Positions 1 to 11,953 of a DNA stretch of 64,000 nucleotides are shown here, piece after piece. This stretch comes from Kappaphycus alvarezii (lineage: Eukaryota; Rhodophyta; Florideophyceae; Gigartinales; Solieriaceae). The first letter of the stretch is position 1. Every line of letters begins with the position of its first letter. The DNA lies in assembly GCA_002205965.3 (NCBI GenBank), contig NADL03000466.1, forward strand, positions 372,001-436,000, given 5' to 3'. The notes beneath the pieces were generated by a model. It was not told where the DNA came from, did not search any database, and saw only the letters and a list, made by a program, of their open reading frames with translations. The position numbers were made by a program, and so were the translations under genes.

Positions 1-110
1 GAACTCCTTCAAGGCGGCCGCCACAAAGGCGAGATCATTTTCCGTCACAATGGTGCACAGACTTCCAAACACCGCTACTATCTCTGTTCTACGAAGGCGA
101 GAGCTTCCTC

Positions 111-509
111 TCATGTATCGTATCTCTTTGCCCGCACTAGAGGACAGTCGCTTGAATGTTCGAAACCGGTCAGGAGGGACCCGTTTTTTTTCATCGTCTC
201 CCTAAACGGCCCGGAAAATTCAATGGATAACGTCTCCAACAAACTCGTTTCTGGCTGTCGCAGCCCCGTAACGTACTTCCCCGCCACTGATGCCTTCTGG
301 CAGTAATCAAATGAACGTACAAAACTGTGTGCCTCAGGTATCATCGTGGGCCACCAAAACCTGTCCTTCAAGAATTGCTTTGTGGCTTCAGCACCCCAAT
401 GACCAACCGAGTCGTGGACCGCCTCGAGAATGTGACACCTGACTTCAATTGGGGGAACGACTCGCAAGCCACGGGTCTTTCTGCGAAAAAGCACCCCTTG
501 GGATAACAA
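111..509 (-). pseudogene. Gypsy integrase zinc-binding (HHCC) domain
   Basis: The segment VHDSVGHWGAEATKQFL is followed by DRFWWPTM and FDYCQKAS, the integrase H2C2 pattern. The short sequence after it enters the integrase core, which continues past the window edge. Belongs to the minus-strand Gypsy element. Confidence 0.88.
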
Positions 510-732
510 GAACGCTTTGCCTGACGACGGTACTTCTTCTCTGGGTCTGATTTGTCTCCCATTTGCAAGACTGTGCGGACTGCAACTAAAGCATCTTCGA
601 ATGTGCCTTATGATCAGAGAAAAGAACGAATGGCGATCTTAACAAGTAGGGTCGGAATTTTTTCAACGCGAATATCACGGTCAAAGCCTCACGCTCGAAA
701 GTACTGTATCTCTTTTCCGAGGCTTTCAATGC

Positions 733-1017
733 TCAGCTCGCGAACTGCGTCGGGTGCTCTTCACCATCGACACCCTTTTGGATCAAGACAGCCCCGACAG
801 CTGCCTTCGACGCGTCCGTGTAGACTAAGAATGGTTTCTTCAAGTCTGGCTGCGCGAGCACCAGCGATGACGTCATCACTTCCTTCAAATTCATAAACGC
901 TTCCTCTGTCTCTTTACTCCATTCAAATTTGCCGTCAGGACTCGTCACTACGTGCAAAGTGGTCGCAATGTGGGCGAACCCCCTCATGATCCTTCGGTAG
1001 TACGAAGCCATTCCCAA
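733..1017 (-). pseudogene. Gypsy RNase H (N-terminal part)
   Basis: The frame begins with the RT-RNase H connection (MGMASYYRRIMRGFAHIA) and continues with FLVYTDASKAAVGAVLIQ, the first catalytic Asp region of the Gypsy-type RNase H, and PTQFAS. It directly follows RT in the element's direction. Confidence 0.9.
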
Positions 1018-1035
1018 GAAAGACCTTAGCTACCT

Positions 1036-1839
1036 TTACGATTTGAGAATAGCCGCCTTGGCTATTGCCTCTATTTTCTCAGGGTCCGTCTTAAGCCCCG
1101 AACAACTCACAACTTGACCTAGCATCTCCACTTGCGGTGCTGCAAATTTGCACTTCTTCAACTTCAGCTTGAGGTTTACACCTCTCAACCGCTCAAGAAT
1201 CATCCTCACATGTGCCAGATGCCCCTCCCACGTCTTCAATTTAATAACGAAGTCGTCAATGTACACCAAGACGAAAGGTAAGTCTCCCAGTAACATCGTA
1301 GCCATCCTTTGAAAGCACTCAGTCCCGTTCTTAACTCCGAACGGCATAAAGACAAAACAAAAAGACCCGTAATTACATCTAAACGTAGTCATCTCTTGCA
1401 CCTTATCATCAAGGCAGATGTTCCAGTAATCATTGAAGAGGTCAAGCGTGGTGAACACCGAGCACCCTTGAATCTCATCTAGCAACTCACCCATATTCGG
1501 TATATACCATTTGTCGGCCTTCATCCTCATGTTCAGTGGACGACAGTCAAGGCAAAACCGATGCTCTCCACCCTTCTTTGCCAATATGACGACACTGAAC
1601 TCCGGTGGCGACTCTGATGGACGAATAATCCCCCCGTCCAACATCCGAGCCACTTCATCTCGGATGACATTGTTGTATTTGGGCGGGACCCTCCCGACCG
1701 GCCCGCAGATAGGCGTGTCGTCGTCAAGTTCGAAGGAATGCGTAACGGGGACCTTTCCGGACGTAATATCATTGAAGCTACAGGCCACGAAATTCTTCTC
1801 TTCCAAGAGCATCTTCGCCAACTCCTCCTGATGCCCCAC
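1036..1839 (-). pseudogene. Gypsy reverse transcriptase
   Basis: The 267-residue frame carries the RT motifs in order: FCLDCRPLNMRM, FTTLDLFNDYWNICL (first catalytic Asp), MPFGVKNGTECFQR, and FVLVYIDDFVIK, where the catalytic YxDD is YIDD. This is a Ty3/Gypsy-type RVT_1 domain. The finger-palm part is nearly complete. Part of a fossil element. Confidence 0.93.
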
Positions 1840-2249
1840 TGGGCCTGTGACAGTGCTCGAACGACTACTCGTGCTTTCTCGTCATCAAGCTCTGCAAAAC
1901 TATTTATTCTCCTTAAGCTGTCTAACGTTGCTCCAATGTTCTCTTGCTTCACCTGGAATTCCATCACTTCGATACCTTCGGCATCCTGTCTGGAGTCTTG
2001 TGCACCTTGCCCATCTATTTCCTTCAAACAAATCAACATTTCTTCTTCCGTGTCGTCCTCTTCGGTTTCGACAACATTGATGCTAGCTCCTTGGTTTATG
2101 GTGTGCCCAACGACAGAATGCCCGTCATTGTTGGCACCAGTATCTTTTCCGGCCGCCACCAGGCCGGCATACTCTTCGCTAGAGTCGTCACCATCTAACG
2201 GCTGTTCATCGTCAGGGTGACCATCATCATCAGATGACGAGCTGAAATC

Positions 2250-2640
2250 TGCTTCCTCCTCACCCACCTCATCAATTCCTTCAGGATGCAACGGCATGGT
2301 GACAGATATCCCTGACTCACCGCCTATGGTGAAAGTCACCGACAACCGCGGCATATCGATGCGAGTACCCAGTGCTTCCATGGCCGGGGTTCCAATAATG
2401 AGGTCAAATGGGGAGTCCGCCAGCACGAGGAACGCGAGCGGCACAGTCAAGGTGTCGAAGGTGACCGGGAAACCAGCAACTTCACCAAGGAAATTTGCCA
2501 TTACGCCGTTCGCGACCGTGATCCGGCGACTCAGGTGAAGCTCCTCACACAGCATACGCGACATAATGTTTGGCAACGTCCCAGTGTCCAACAAGTCCTT
2601 AACCTGGCTCTCATATAACTTCACCGATACCATCCGCAAC
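2250..2640 (-). pseudogene. Gypsy aspartic protease (retropepsin-like)
   Basis: Within a long minus-strand frame the segment LLDTGTLPNIMS matches the retropepsin active-site loop (D-T/S-G), and about 65 residues later FDLIIGTPAME matches the conserved G(T/N)P flap-side motif. The protein lies between gag and RT, as usual for Gypsy polyproteins. Followed by an acidic linker of about 100 residues. Confidence 0.8.
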
Positions 2641-3249
2641 CTTTGTCCTTTCATCATGGTGGAAGCGAAACTTATTCCTCTAACCACATGGGAACGAGTC
2701 TCAGGCCTGCTTGCCGCACCAATCATTCGGCTCTCCTCTCCCTCAGGGGTAATTGGCTCCCCATCGGATTCCCTGCCTGAGAACTCGTTCACCACGGACA
2801 CGCGACCAACTGCACGCGTCAAGAGCTTTCGCAACGACTTATCAGAATTCTTGGGGTTACCCCTGATAATTTGTCCAAATGAAACTCCTGCGTTTGCTTG
2901 TGCAAGGCCGACCTGAACATCGTACCTCTCCACGAAGCCCTCCAACCACTTCCTGCCGTCACTCCGGCTGTTGCTCTTCTTTACCTTTCTTCCTTTGGGG
3001 ATCTTCTTCGGCATCTTCATGGAAGGATCCTCCTGGGGAATATTGATGACACGTTGGAGGTCCATCGGTCCCTCTCTCCCAGTCGTCGGCCTTGGGGTGA
3101 GCGGTTCACCGTCTCTCGACCGCCGGACAGAGGCAACCGGGAACTCCACCTCATTAATGACGGTACCGTTAGATCCTTTACTCGTCTCCGACTTTTGTGC
3201 TTCTTCCCGCTTCTTCTCCGTCCGACAGTCGTCCTCTCCGTGCCCATTC

Positions 3250-3370
3250 TTACTGCATTAGGTAAATGCTTTCGCCGGACGTTCTTCCCGGTCCTTCTCC
3301 CAGCAGCTCCTCTCATCATGCCCGGCCTTCCCACAATACCCGCATCGGAGAATGTCACTCCCACCTAAAG
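3250..3370 (-). pseudogene. Gypsy gag zinc knuckles
   Basis: On the minus strand a CCHC knuckle is visible (CGYCGKAGHDERSC, spacing C-X2-C-X4-H-X4-C), closely followed by a second, partial knuckle-like motif. These RNA-binding modules normally end gag. They sit between the capsid-type domain and the protease of the same fossil element. Confidence 0.7.
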
Positions 3371-3716
3371 GACTGGTGTTGGTGCGCTCCGCCTGTCTGC
3401 CGATCTACCCTGAGCTCGATCCACCTTTCTTAACTAAGAGGGATAACTCGGCCATCCGAGACGCCAATTCATCAATCCAATCCTCCCTTTGCTTTGCTTG
3501 AACATGTTTAGTCTCTCCTCTCAGAATAGGATCTCTTACGAAGACATGATTCACTGAAGGAGGTGTCTGTGGTTGGCCAAAGCGTTCGGTAGACATCCGA
3601 TATTAGTTTAAGGATACAATCGATTCTGAGTACGAGGTTGGTGCATGTAGTACCACAAAAGACCTCAGTGGTTCCTCTTCAGCCGCGGCCTTGTTCAGAA
3701 AGAAGAACTTCTGATC

Positions 3717-4124
3717 TTATGTGAAGCCGGCCGCTTCATAAGCCTCATCAACCTTCTTCACGAACGAGGCAAGATCGCCTCCCTGGAACTGGAGACTTAG
3801 AGCTCTCTCAACCGCGACACGCGGATCTTCCTTGGGCTGATACTCCTTTTTCAGCGCTTCTCGGACCTTTTCGTACTCTTTTCCTTCCTTAGTGAACTTC
3901 CCATCTTCCGTGAACGTCCTGTAAAAGAACTGAAACGCCACTCCTCGGAGGTACTTTATCAGAGACCGAGCCTTCTCTTCTTGAAATCCCTCTTCTCTCA
4001 CGATATTGTCGAAGTAGAACAAAAAGTAATCGATGTCTGTCTTGGCAAACCCGTCAAACAGGATGGTGTTCTCGCCCAAATTGAATAGCGAAAGCACCCT
4101 CGACAGAAGTACCAATGAAAGCAA
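3717..4124 (-). pseudogene. Gypsy gag (capsid-type domain)
   Basis: The 135-residue frame is rich in helical and charged residues and has the retrotransposon gag pattern: a phrase on a residue-run entering the membrane-free capsid core (RSLIKYLRG), then FYRTF and VREALKKEYQP, followed by a short linker. It lies first after the LTR in the element's direction, the normal gag position. Part of a fossil Gypsy element. Confidence 0.75.
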
Positions 4125-4770
4125 TCTTTACTGTTCGTTTCACTCAGCGTTTTCTGACGTAGTGGAGTCAAATAAACAAGGCAATCACCTTGAGTCGCTT
4201 TTTACCTGCCTATCTCCCTTTTTTCTTTAAACTTCTGTCCCCCGTTCCCCGTTATATAGGCCGACGGTGAAAAGAACCGTTACAAACGAATGGACCAGAA
4301 CAACAGTGAGCTCTACTTGTACATGTGTACACGTAGAGCTCACAGTGTGTCCCCGTTCCCCCCCGCCACCAACTGCCAGCACTTTTTATGGTGTCAATCA
4401 ACAACATATAATCAGTACATTGTACAGTACACCACACACTGTAAGACCGTTCTATACTGTACTGTACTTAACACATGGATGCGCGAACCCTCATGCTGTT
4501 CAAGGACGTGAGCCGCGCTGAGCGCGCGGGTTTTACTTTACTACTTTCCTCGCCTCTACTGAGATCGCACGCTCACCGGACAAGCTTTGTTATTTTCTGG
4601 AGAAGTACCGCAACGTTGACTACAGTTAGCTGCATCGCTGAGGCGCTGCCCTTTTCTACCAATAAAGCAATCCAAATTTATTTATTAAGCGCTCTGATAT
4701 ATAGCATCGATCGCCACCGCGCAGAACGCTTGGAGCCGAGACAAGGTCTCACGACAATCCGGGGCTCGTT
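4110..4770 (-). repeat. Probable 5' LTR of the first Gypsy element
   Basis: On the minus strand this stretch has a TATATA box at about 4,252-4,258 followed by a GA-rich leader running into gag, as expected for U3-R-U5. About 380 bp of its right half (about 4,390-4,770) match 14,960-15,400 in the same orientation, showing a dispersed repeat. A 38-bp palindrome sits about 50 bp upstream of the TATA box. The exact TG...CA ends were not proven. Confidence 0.55.
4306..4343. repeat. 38-bp palindrome in the Gypsy LTR
   Basis: GTGAGCTCTAC, T, TGTACA, TG, TGTACA, C, GTAGAGCTCAC: perfect inverted arms apart from one opposed T/C. It sits about 50 bp upstream (minus strand) of the TATA box of the LTR. 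Confidence 0.95.
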
Positions 4771-4778
4771 CTTTCGAC

Positions 4779-5293
4779 TTATTTACATTCTATTCTTCTT
4801 TGTGGACTACTTTCTATCATATCTACCCTCCTCACGAAACCCTCAACTCCGCGCATTTCACGGCAATAGCATATCTGTTTTAAGAGTTTCAATATGGCGT
4901 AGACATCAGTCGCGTCGTACCGGCTGAGTAAGCGAACGATCGTTCGAATTTTCTCTGCCGCATCGATCAAAGGAAACTTTATCGAAGAGTTACTGCAAGC
5001 CGCGAAGTCTACCTTGGAGTAATTTTTAGTCCATAAAGAGTCCGACAAAATATATTGGCCCCTGCAAGTGTTTGAGATGCCCCCGAAAGCGAAGAAGTGG
5101 CCGAATTTCTCCGAAATCTCCTGCCGCCCCCGAACGTCATGTTTGACGAGAAGTTCTGAAGGTCTTTCATTTTCCCGTTCCGTGTTCTTTTTTCGGTCGC
5201 AGAGCTATTCGCATTTGAAAAGGTACCGGGCGAATTTACGAATAAAATTTTTTTAACGACGTCAGAAAAGAATGACAAGTGCATTTCAATCAT
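4779..5293 (-). other. Unrecognised minus-strand coding-like frames
   Basis: Two overlapping minus-strand frames of 89 and 94 residues lie here. The first contains KVDFAACSNSSIKFPLI and AEKIRTIVRLLSRYDATDV, which look like protein rather than noise. The second is Ser/Asn/Arg-rich. No family was recognised. They sit between the first Gypsy LTR and the Copia gag, so they may be remnants of another retroelement gag or of a host gene. Confidence that they are translated is low. Confidence 0.25.
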
Positions 5294-5377
5294 AGTATAG
5301 CTATGTTATTTCATCAATTGTAAGGTATAATTGGCTCTTCTGTTATTCGCAAGTACAAGGATATCAACGATTCCCCG

Positions 5378-6540
5378 TTGACCGCAATTGGGGAAATCCG
5401 CAAAGGGGTTTTCAGCCCATGTGACTCCAACGAGAGCCTTGCACCGCCAGAAGTTGCTATTTCTCACGACGTTATCCCAGCTTCATCTAGAAACGGTCAC
5501 AATATCAGCCTCAATCCACGCCCACCCCCTCCGGTTACGTCTCTTCCCGCGATCCCGCTAGCGAATTCCAGAAACGACGGAACTAGCGCCGAATTTTCTC
5601 AAGTTCTCCATCAGTCGCTGAATGCTGCCAGAAACCCTTTAGCTTCAGAATATCATGTACAAAGAGTCGGAGAATACGCTCGGAAGGCCAATTACATCCA
5701 GCAGATGTTCAAGGACACAAAGTTCTCTGGCGATACATCGCAAGAAATTGATGAAACTCTCGAGATGTACGGAGTAGCCTACCATCAGTACGGCCTTTTC
5801 CCCCGGCAGAAGGCTGACTTCTTCATGCGCTGCTTTTACGGAGCATCCGGCAAGTTTTTCTTCGAAAAATGTAGCGAGTCGATGTGGTACCGCCAGATTG
5901 TTACCGTCACACTCAAGTAATACGTTAAAGACGCGAGTAAACTTCAAGTCAAAGGTACATTGGAGACTCTCCGCCTTCTAAAACCCACGCAAGAGAGGGA
6001 TATTGTCGTAGTATCCCTTATATTGACAAATCTAGTCAATCAATTCAATGAACTGGTACTACTGTGTCCTCGCGATTTTCGCACTAGTGCCCACAAGATC
6101 GACAACCTCCGCAAAGAAGTCAAGGAGTTCCAGTCTTGATCCTGTATTCCGATTCAAATCATCACCTTGCAAGGATACTCTTGCAACACGTTCGTAACCA
6201 CTTTGCACGAATCGATCCAGAATATTCGTCAGCTCGAGCTTCTCACTGGTACTCAATATAAGGAAGCCGATATAGTAACAGGCATAGTGGCAGAGGAAGA
6301 ATTCCATGCTATAGGTTCCACGCGCTACGGCCAAAACCTCGTCCAAGTCACCAACATCCTCGATTCCCCGAGTGCTTCCAACAGATGCAAAATTTGGGAC
6401 ATCATGATGGACGAGGTCCACTCCACAAGTATACAGCCTCGGCCAGCAACAGCAAGTAGCGCTAAGGCCATTTTTGAAAGTGTGGTGCTCAAGCCTCGAC
6501 TCCCAAGCACCGATGCGCACCAAGTGCAGTTGCAGCATTT
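5378..6540 (+). pseudogene. Copia gag
   Basis: A first frame holds EIDETLEMYGVAYHQYG and RQKADFFMRCF, the capsid-like part typical of Copia gag in this clade. A second frame holds NTFVTTLHESIQNIRQLEL, matching the usual C-terminal helix of the same domain. A Pro/Ser-rich N-terminus precedes them. Fossil. Confidence 0.65.
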
Positions 6541-7324
6541 GCAAGGAAAATTTTGCAGATGGGGGATTCTTCAGCGCGCATTCTCGCCTTTTTCATCAAG
6601 GGCGAGGAAGACGTGTGACACACTGAAGCAGCAGATGATGGAGAAAATGATACAATTTTACGAGCAAGAACACAGATTGCACGCTCCAGACCAGCTTCTG
6701 TGCGACGAAGGAGACGAAGGTGTCCATAGTTTCGACATCTCCACACTCTTTGCGGAGAATCACGAGCCAGTGAGAGGAGCGGACCGCCACATCGTCACTA
6801 ACCATGTAGCAGCTGATTTGTGTTCAAACGACGTGCTTACCCTTTTGCCCCCGGCTGAATTCTCCACGGATACGAAGCCTCACCCCTATGCGAGTCGCTA
6901 CTTAGAAGAATACTCGCAGATCTTTATGATGGATAGCGTAATTGAATAATTGAGTACAGAAGTCGGAATTCGCCGCCTACTTGGCTTTTTAGCTGACAAT
7001 GGTGACCCGAAATCCGTTTTCGGTCGCAAGGAACTTAATCGGGTACTTACGTCTCTCGTTATCCATAAATGGAAGACAATTTCTTCCCAGAACACATTCC
7101 GCTTTGCGGAAGCCTCCTGTCAATCACTCGGATCCATTTAATTGTCTTTGTAAACGCTGCGTGGTGCCTCCCGCGCCCTGAACAACATGGAAATCATTGA
7201 TGCCGTTATTACCGCCCTCCTAGGGATGGACGTCATGTATAAGTAGTCCTCGACCCCTTACTGTACCTTTAAGTAGTTCGTATATCGCCTACCACATACA
7301 TTTGTTGATGTATGTAATGCATAT

Positions 7325-8277
7325 ATGGACCAGTGGGCTATTATTATGAAAAGTTCACTGAGAAATTACCTCTATGTCCCCTTAGGTCCTATTCTTAAGT
7401 CCAATTCACTAAATTCCAGCTTAGACAACTCCACCGCCAGTTCTTCCACCCTATGTCGAAAAAACTTGTTCAACCTTATCTCCCGCTCACGTCCTGAAGA
7501 AGTGACTCCCGAAAAATTAGGGACAATTGAGGATATATCGAAACACTGCGACTATTGCCAAAGGACTCGACATACATATACCGATTCCGCGTCGCCTTTG
7601 GTTCTGAAGAAGCCAGGTTCAACGAGAGGAGCCTTCTGGAAATTATTTACATTGATTAAGATCTGTTGCTTCATATTTTGATGAGGATACTCGCGTCAGC
7701 GCAGCCCGATTCCTCTCCAATGTTTCCACGTAATAAATCTGGCAGAAGAGCATCCAATTTTCAGCGAGCATCTATACCGGACTACCTAACAAGATTCTCA
7801 CTGACAGAAGTTCTGCCTTCGACCAGAAGTTAATCCACCTCCTAAAGATTGCGGATGTCGAAGTCAGCCGCACAATTGTCGACGCTCACTCAAGCCGCGG
7901 TGTCAGAGAACAATACCGTGATCCGATTCGCACAACGTTCCGTAAGATCATGGTAGCGAATTCATTGGTCGACAAGGTTCTTGCACTTGTATGTGCAGTC
8001 AGGGCCATGAACGACACCCTTGGGCCCGAAGGATTAGTGCCTTAAGCGTTGGTATTTGGAAAATTCCCTCAAGATTTGCACACCTTACGAGACCAATCAA
8101 AGTCACCCGACGGTACAAATAAGAGCCGAAATTGCCACACTGGCGCGAGGAGAAATTGCAAAAAACATGGCGTTGTTTCGTCTGAAGCGTGCTTTAAAGC
8201 AAGTGGTACCCCCAGCCAGCAACACAATTTATGAGCCCGGTGATAAAGTGCTAGTTTGGCTCGAGATAGTCGTGTAG
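7325..8277 (+). pseudogene. Copia integrase remnants
   Basis: Recognisable blocks in order: EDISKHCDYCQRTR (zinc-binding CxxC half), a catalytic-core block around 7,780-8,040 with a TDRSSAF-type Asp motif and AVRAMNDTLGPEGLVP, then PPASNTIYEPGDKVLVW, the C-terminal domain. All are on the plus strand and in the expected order between gag and RT. Fossil. Confidence 0.7.
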
Positions 8278-8399
8278 AATTGAATCGGTGAATGTCTTGG
8301 ACCGTTCACGGTAGAAACTTTGATCCGGAATGGAAACTTGTCTTCGTACGAGAGTCAGTCTCAAGTCCAGCAACATTTTTTATCGTTGCACAATTTAAG

Positions 8400-9470
8400 C
8401 CGTACTTCGAGCCCGAAACTTTCGCGCATACGCTTCTGACCGATGTTACGAGGCCCTCAAATACAACAAGACGCCATTTGAAGACCTCGATCTAGCCGTC
8501 GAAGTACTCGATCCAAAGGATTACCGCTATCGAGCCCCAGAGATGACTGGGGTGAAGAACGCAGAAATACGCGATCTTTCATAACGTGGACCTTTCAAGG
8601 TAATAATTCGCGAAGAAGTACAACCTGACGCAAATATTCTACCGGGACGCTTTGTTCTTTCTTTTAAAGTTGACCATTGATGTAGAGGCAAAGTAAAAAG
8701 AAGGATACGTAATCGGAGGACATCGCGACAAGATGAAGCACATTCTTGTCCACTCATCAACAAACCTCCAACCTCTATCAGTTCTCCTGCTCTTAGGCCC
8801 GGCAGCCATCCTAGGATTGGTGTCTGGACTGCTGTCATCACTCAGGCATACCTCTGATCCACCGAATCAATCGCCCGTGACATATTTATTGACAAGCCAG
8901 CCCCAGAATTCGAACTGAACCATGACCAATGCTTGAAGCTACTTCGTCCCTTTTATGTCTTACATGACGCCGGAGACCTATGGAATATGACTATTGGCAA
9001 GCAATACCGCGAAAAACTTGGCATGAAGCCTCTGCGCATCTATCCTGCCTTTTATTGCGAACTTATTCATGGTGTACCGAAGGGGCTCAGCGATACGTAT
9101 GTCAACGGTCTCATACGATGTGTAAACCGAAGTTCCGATGGATCCCAGAGCATACACGTCGAAAATTCGAGATGAAAGCCAACGAGGAGCTTCCCGCAGA
9201 GTTCACAGGCCCTATAGTGAGCAAGGAGAATGATGTATCCTTCGATATTGACCAGAGCCATTATATCAGAAAGCTCGAGTGCCTACCGTCAGACACATCA
9301 TTTAAACACTTCAGTTCCCTGCGTATGGGGCTAGCTTGGCTCCCTAACTCAAGAACCTTACTGCCTCTTCGAAACATCTCAGCTAGCCCAGGTCACCGAG
9401 CAATTGTACGAAAAAAAAAGCCAGTCGATAATCCGCCGACTAAACTAGGCCGTCAAGGACGCAATTGAGA
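8400..9470 (+). pseudogene. Copia reverse transcriptase (RVT_2) remnants
   Basis: The segment near 8,850-9,010 reads ITQAYL, then PAPEFELNHDQCLKLLRPF, matching the Copia RT block that leads to LKLLKPLYGL. It is followed by GVPKGLSDTYVNGLIR, aligned with the YVDD region. Further on, HYIRKLECLP and RMGLAWLPNSR match the thumb/connection. A 328-bp part (8,664-8,991) is duplicated in inverted orientation inside the nested element. Fossil. Confidence 0.75.
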
Positions 9471-9539
9471 ATCGGCTGCGCCTCCATATTGCCACGTTTG
9501 GCCTTAAATAGTTGCGCATCATAGGATTTTCGGACTTAT

Positions 9540-9791
9540 AATTCGCCAATAACCGTGTTATTTCATCCCAGCTTGGACATATAGTGCTCCTTGGCGACAC
9601 ATCCAACTCTGTCATTTCCCTCTCCTTCAAGTACTACAAGGCACGCCGCGTCACCAGATCTGCAATGTCTGGTGAAATCGTTACCTTCAGCGACATATTA
9701 GATACAGAAATCGCTATCGGACGGGAGTTGGAGGGCATGCTCTCACGAAGCGTGCCAATCCAGCTTCCCACGGACAGTAAATGCATGACTA
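9540..9791 (+). pseudogene. Copia RNase H, left part
   Basis: SFKYYKARRVTRSAMSGEIV and LPTDSK match the Copia RNase H (the Glu and second Asp regions). The match stops at the left terminal inverted repeat of the nested element. Confidence 0.75.
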
Positions 9792-10708
9792 CGAGGTCAC
9801 TTTGAAAAAAAATATCATCTTTTGCCTGCCCAAGTATCATATTTTTCGATTTGATCAATTCAAAAATGTCACTTTTTGTCGACCAGACACGGTACCGTGC
9901 CAACCAAAAAACCTCTCGTCAGGGTAGTTAGTGTCACACATTTGTGATCCACAGGCATTGTTAGGGCAACCCACAGAAGCCAATGTTATAAAGCCTGTCT
10001 GTTATTTTCAGTATCCTCTTTCCACCGGAAGTTATATTTGTCTGTTGTAATGTTTATATCTGAGCAGACATGAATCATTAACTGTGAATGTTACACAGAA
10101 AAGGTCAAAATTTCTCATTTAATGAGGGTCGGCCATTAACTGCACTTTCGAACAGCAATCCTTCTGTTAACGTAGTTCAGTTTTAGCGTTAGTATCAAAT
10201 AACCATATTGTCATCGAGCTACGATAATTTACCCTACGAAGGACAATGAGAATGATGCCAATCCCCGTGATAATCTGCCTAAAAATAGGAAATTTATATA
10301 ACAAGTGAATTTTGCGAAATAGCTATAACTGAGACCTACAGCACCCCAATGTCACAAAACATACCCTGGAACTTGCTCAAAGTCGAGCTATAAACACAAA
10401 TCATAGTAAATAAACATAGTGACACACACAAAAAAAGGTGAGACTCATTCATGGAGTGCTTTTGCAGTATCTGCTGTAGAAAAGCAAGTCAAATACTCAC
10501 TCCACAAAATTTGAATCCTTCTCCAGCTAAAGCCAAAAACGATCTCCACGTCCACCTTTCAGCCGAAACTAGGTTCTATCCAGGATTTTTTGGTTCATCT
10601 GGGAGACGTGCATGTACACGCATGCAGGTCCAGCCCCGTTCATCTGCTCAGATAGCAGATCTAGTACTTTTTATACATTTTAAATCATAGGAAGAAGTCA
10701 AATCTAGT

Positions 10709-11035
10709 GTCATATTCCATAGGTTTCCAGCGTCATATAAGAAATAAAAGGGACGAAGTAGCTTCAAGCATTGGTCATGGTTCAGTTCGAATTCTGGGGC
10801 TGGCTTGTCAATAAATATGTCACGGGCGATTGATTCGGTGGATCAGAGGTATGCCTGAGTGATGACAGCAGTCCAGACACCAATCCTAGGATGGCTGCCG
10901 GGCCTAAGAGCAGGAGAACTGATAGAGGTTGGAGGTTTGTTGATGAGTGGACAAGAATGTGCTTCATCTTGTCGCGATGTCCTCCGATTACGTATCCTTC
11001 TTTTTACTTTGCCTTCACATCAATGGTCAACTTTG
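10709..11035 (-). repeat. Inverted duplicate of Copia RT segment (source 8,664-8,991)
   Basis: This segment is the reverse complement of 8,664-8,991 with only about seven differences, and a 61-residue frame is identical in both. The duplication is therefore recent compared with the decay of the Copia element. It lies wholly inside the TA-flanked nested element. Confidence 0.92.
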
Positions 11036-11650
11036 AAAAAATTTTATTTCATGGCGGTTCAGTGTAAATCAGATCAATACGCCGATAAAGGTTACCCATG
11101 GAAGCCATGACCCTGATTGGTGTGAAGCACTGCAAGGAAAATTGGAGAATCGAAAACATATACGCAGCGCACAGTAGAGGACATGCGGATGATAAGGGAC
11201 CCGTACGCGTCCCTCATCCTCAAAGTGGAATCTATGCGGGATGATTTATCGTTGCAGAAGTGGCGGAAACAACCCTTGGAATGAGGGCTTTCACTAGATC
11301 TCAGAGAGCTTGATGAACCGGTATCATTGTTTAAAACTCTGTGCAGGGCACTCTCAGTAATATGTGAGAAACTATTGCAGCGAGGAAAGCTTGAATAGCA
11401 GTCCAGTGCCACCGAGAATGTATTGTTCTGTGATCCATATATTCAAGGTTGTCTCAGAACAAGGGTTCAATGCAGTTTGGATCAGGACTCGGTAATAGCT
11501 CGAATAATGCTAGGAATAGTATCATGCCAAGAAGCCATTAAGTTTTATCCTATCTTTTCCTAAACTCAGTGTCCCACAGAAGTCAGCTCACTGTTCACTG
11601 TCAAGTTTTCCCATTTCTCGACGCCTTGTGAATGAGTTTACATTCATTCA

Positions 11651-11953
11651 ATGAATGGCCGTTTGAACATGTTTCGGAAGTGCGGAACTGGAAAATATGA
11701 GGGCGTAGTCAGAGTTTTTGGATCATTCGCTTATGGTAAGGACGAAAATGATTCCTCCATGTTGCTTCTCGGTGCTAGCTCAAATAATGGGTATAATCCA
11801 GATATCCTAGAGCCCGGCGGTACCTGCGAGGCTGAAGAACAAAAGTTAAACCCTACTGCCTGCACACTGTGGGGGAAAAATAGAAGATATGGCAGGATTG
11901 ACGGGACATACAGTTGTGCTCTGGATCTCAAACAGGTTCGTCAGGATTGTTAA
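11651..11953 (+). other. Unrecognised 100-codon frame in nested element
   Basis: The frame reads through KYEGVVRVFGSFAYGKDEND and a Cys-containing C-terminus. No domain was recognised and the opposite strand is also open for 66 codons. It may be a relic of cargo in the nested transposon or chance. A minus-strand frame at 11,092-11,412 is similarly unassigned. Confidence 0.15.

Larger units (their letters stand above)
1..4770 (-). mobile_element. Ty3/Gypsy LTR retrotransposon (fossil, runs off left edge)
   Basis: Reading right to left the order is LTR, gag, zinc knuckles, protease, reverse transcriptase, RNase H and integrase zinc-binding domain, the standard Ty3/Gypsy order. The integrase core and 3' LTR lie beyond the window start. 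The 5' LTR is taken as about 4,110-4,770 from a TATA-like box, from the primer-binding-site-like TGGT start just inside it, and from a related segment at about 14.96-15.40 kb. It is a broken copy with several disruptions, but long frames survive, so it is younger than most elements here. Domain calls are firm; LTR limits are approximate. Confidence 0.9.

Noticed and set aside
1511-3368. Several plus-strand frames of 60-160 codons
   Set aside because: They lie opposite the Gypsy protease/RT frames, which have clear motifs on the minus strand; the plus-strand products have no domain.
8733-8918. A 61-residue protein identical to one on the opposite strand at 10,782-10,967, at first sight a conserved small gene
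   Set aside because: Both are frames across a duplicated piece of Copia RT DNA; the identity comes from the recent duplication, not from selection on a small protein.
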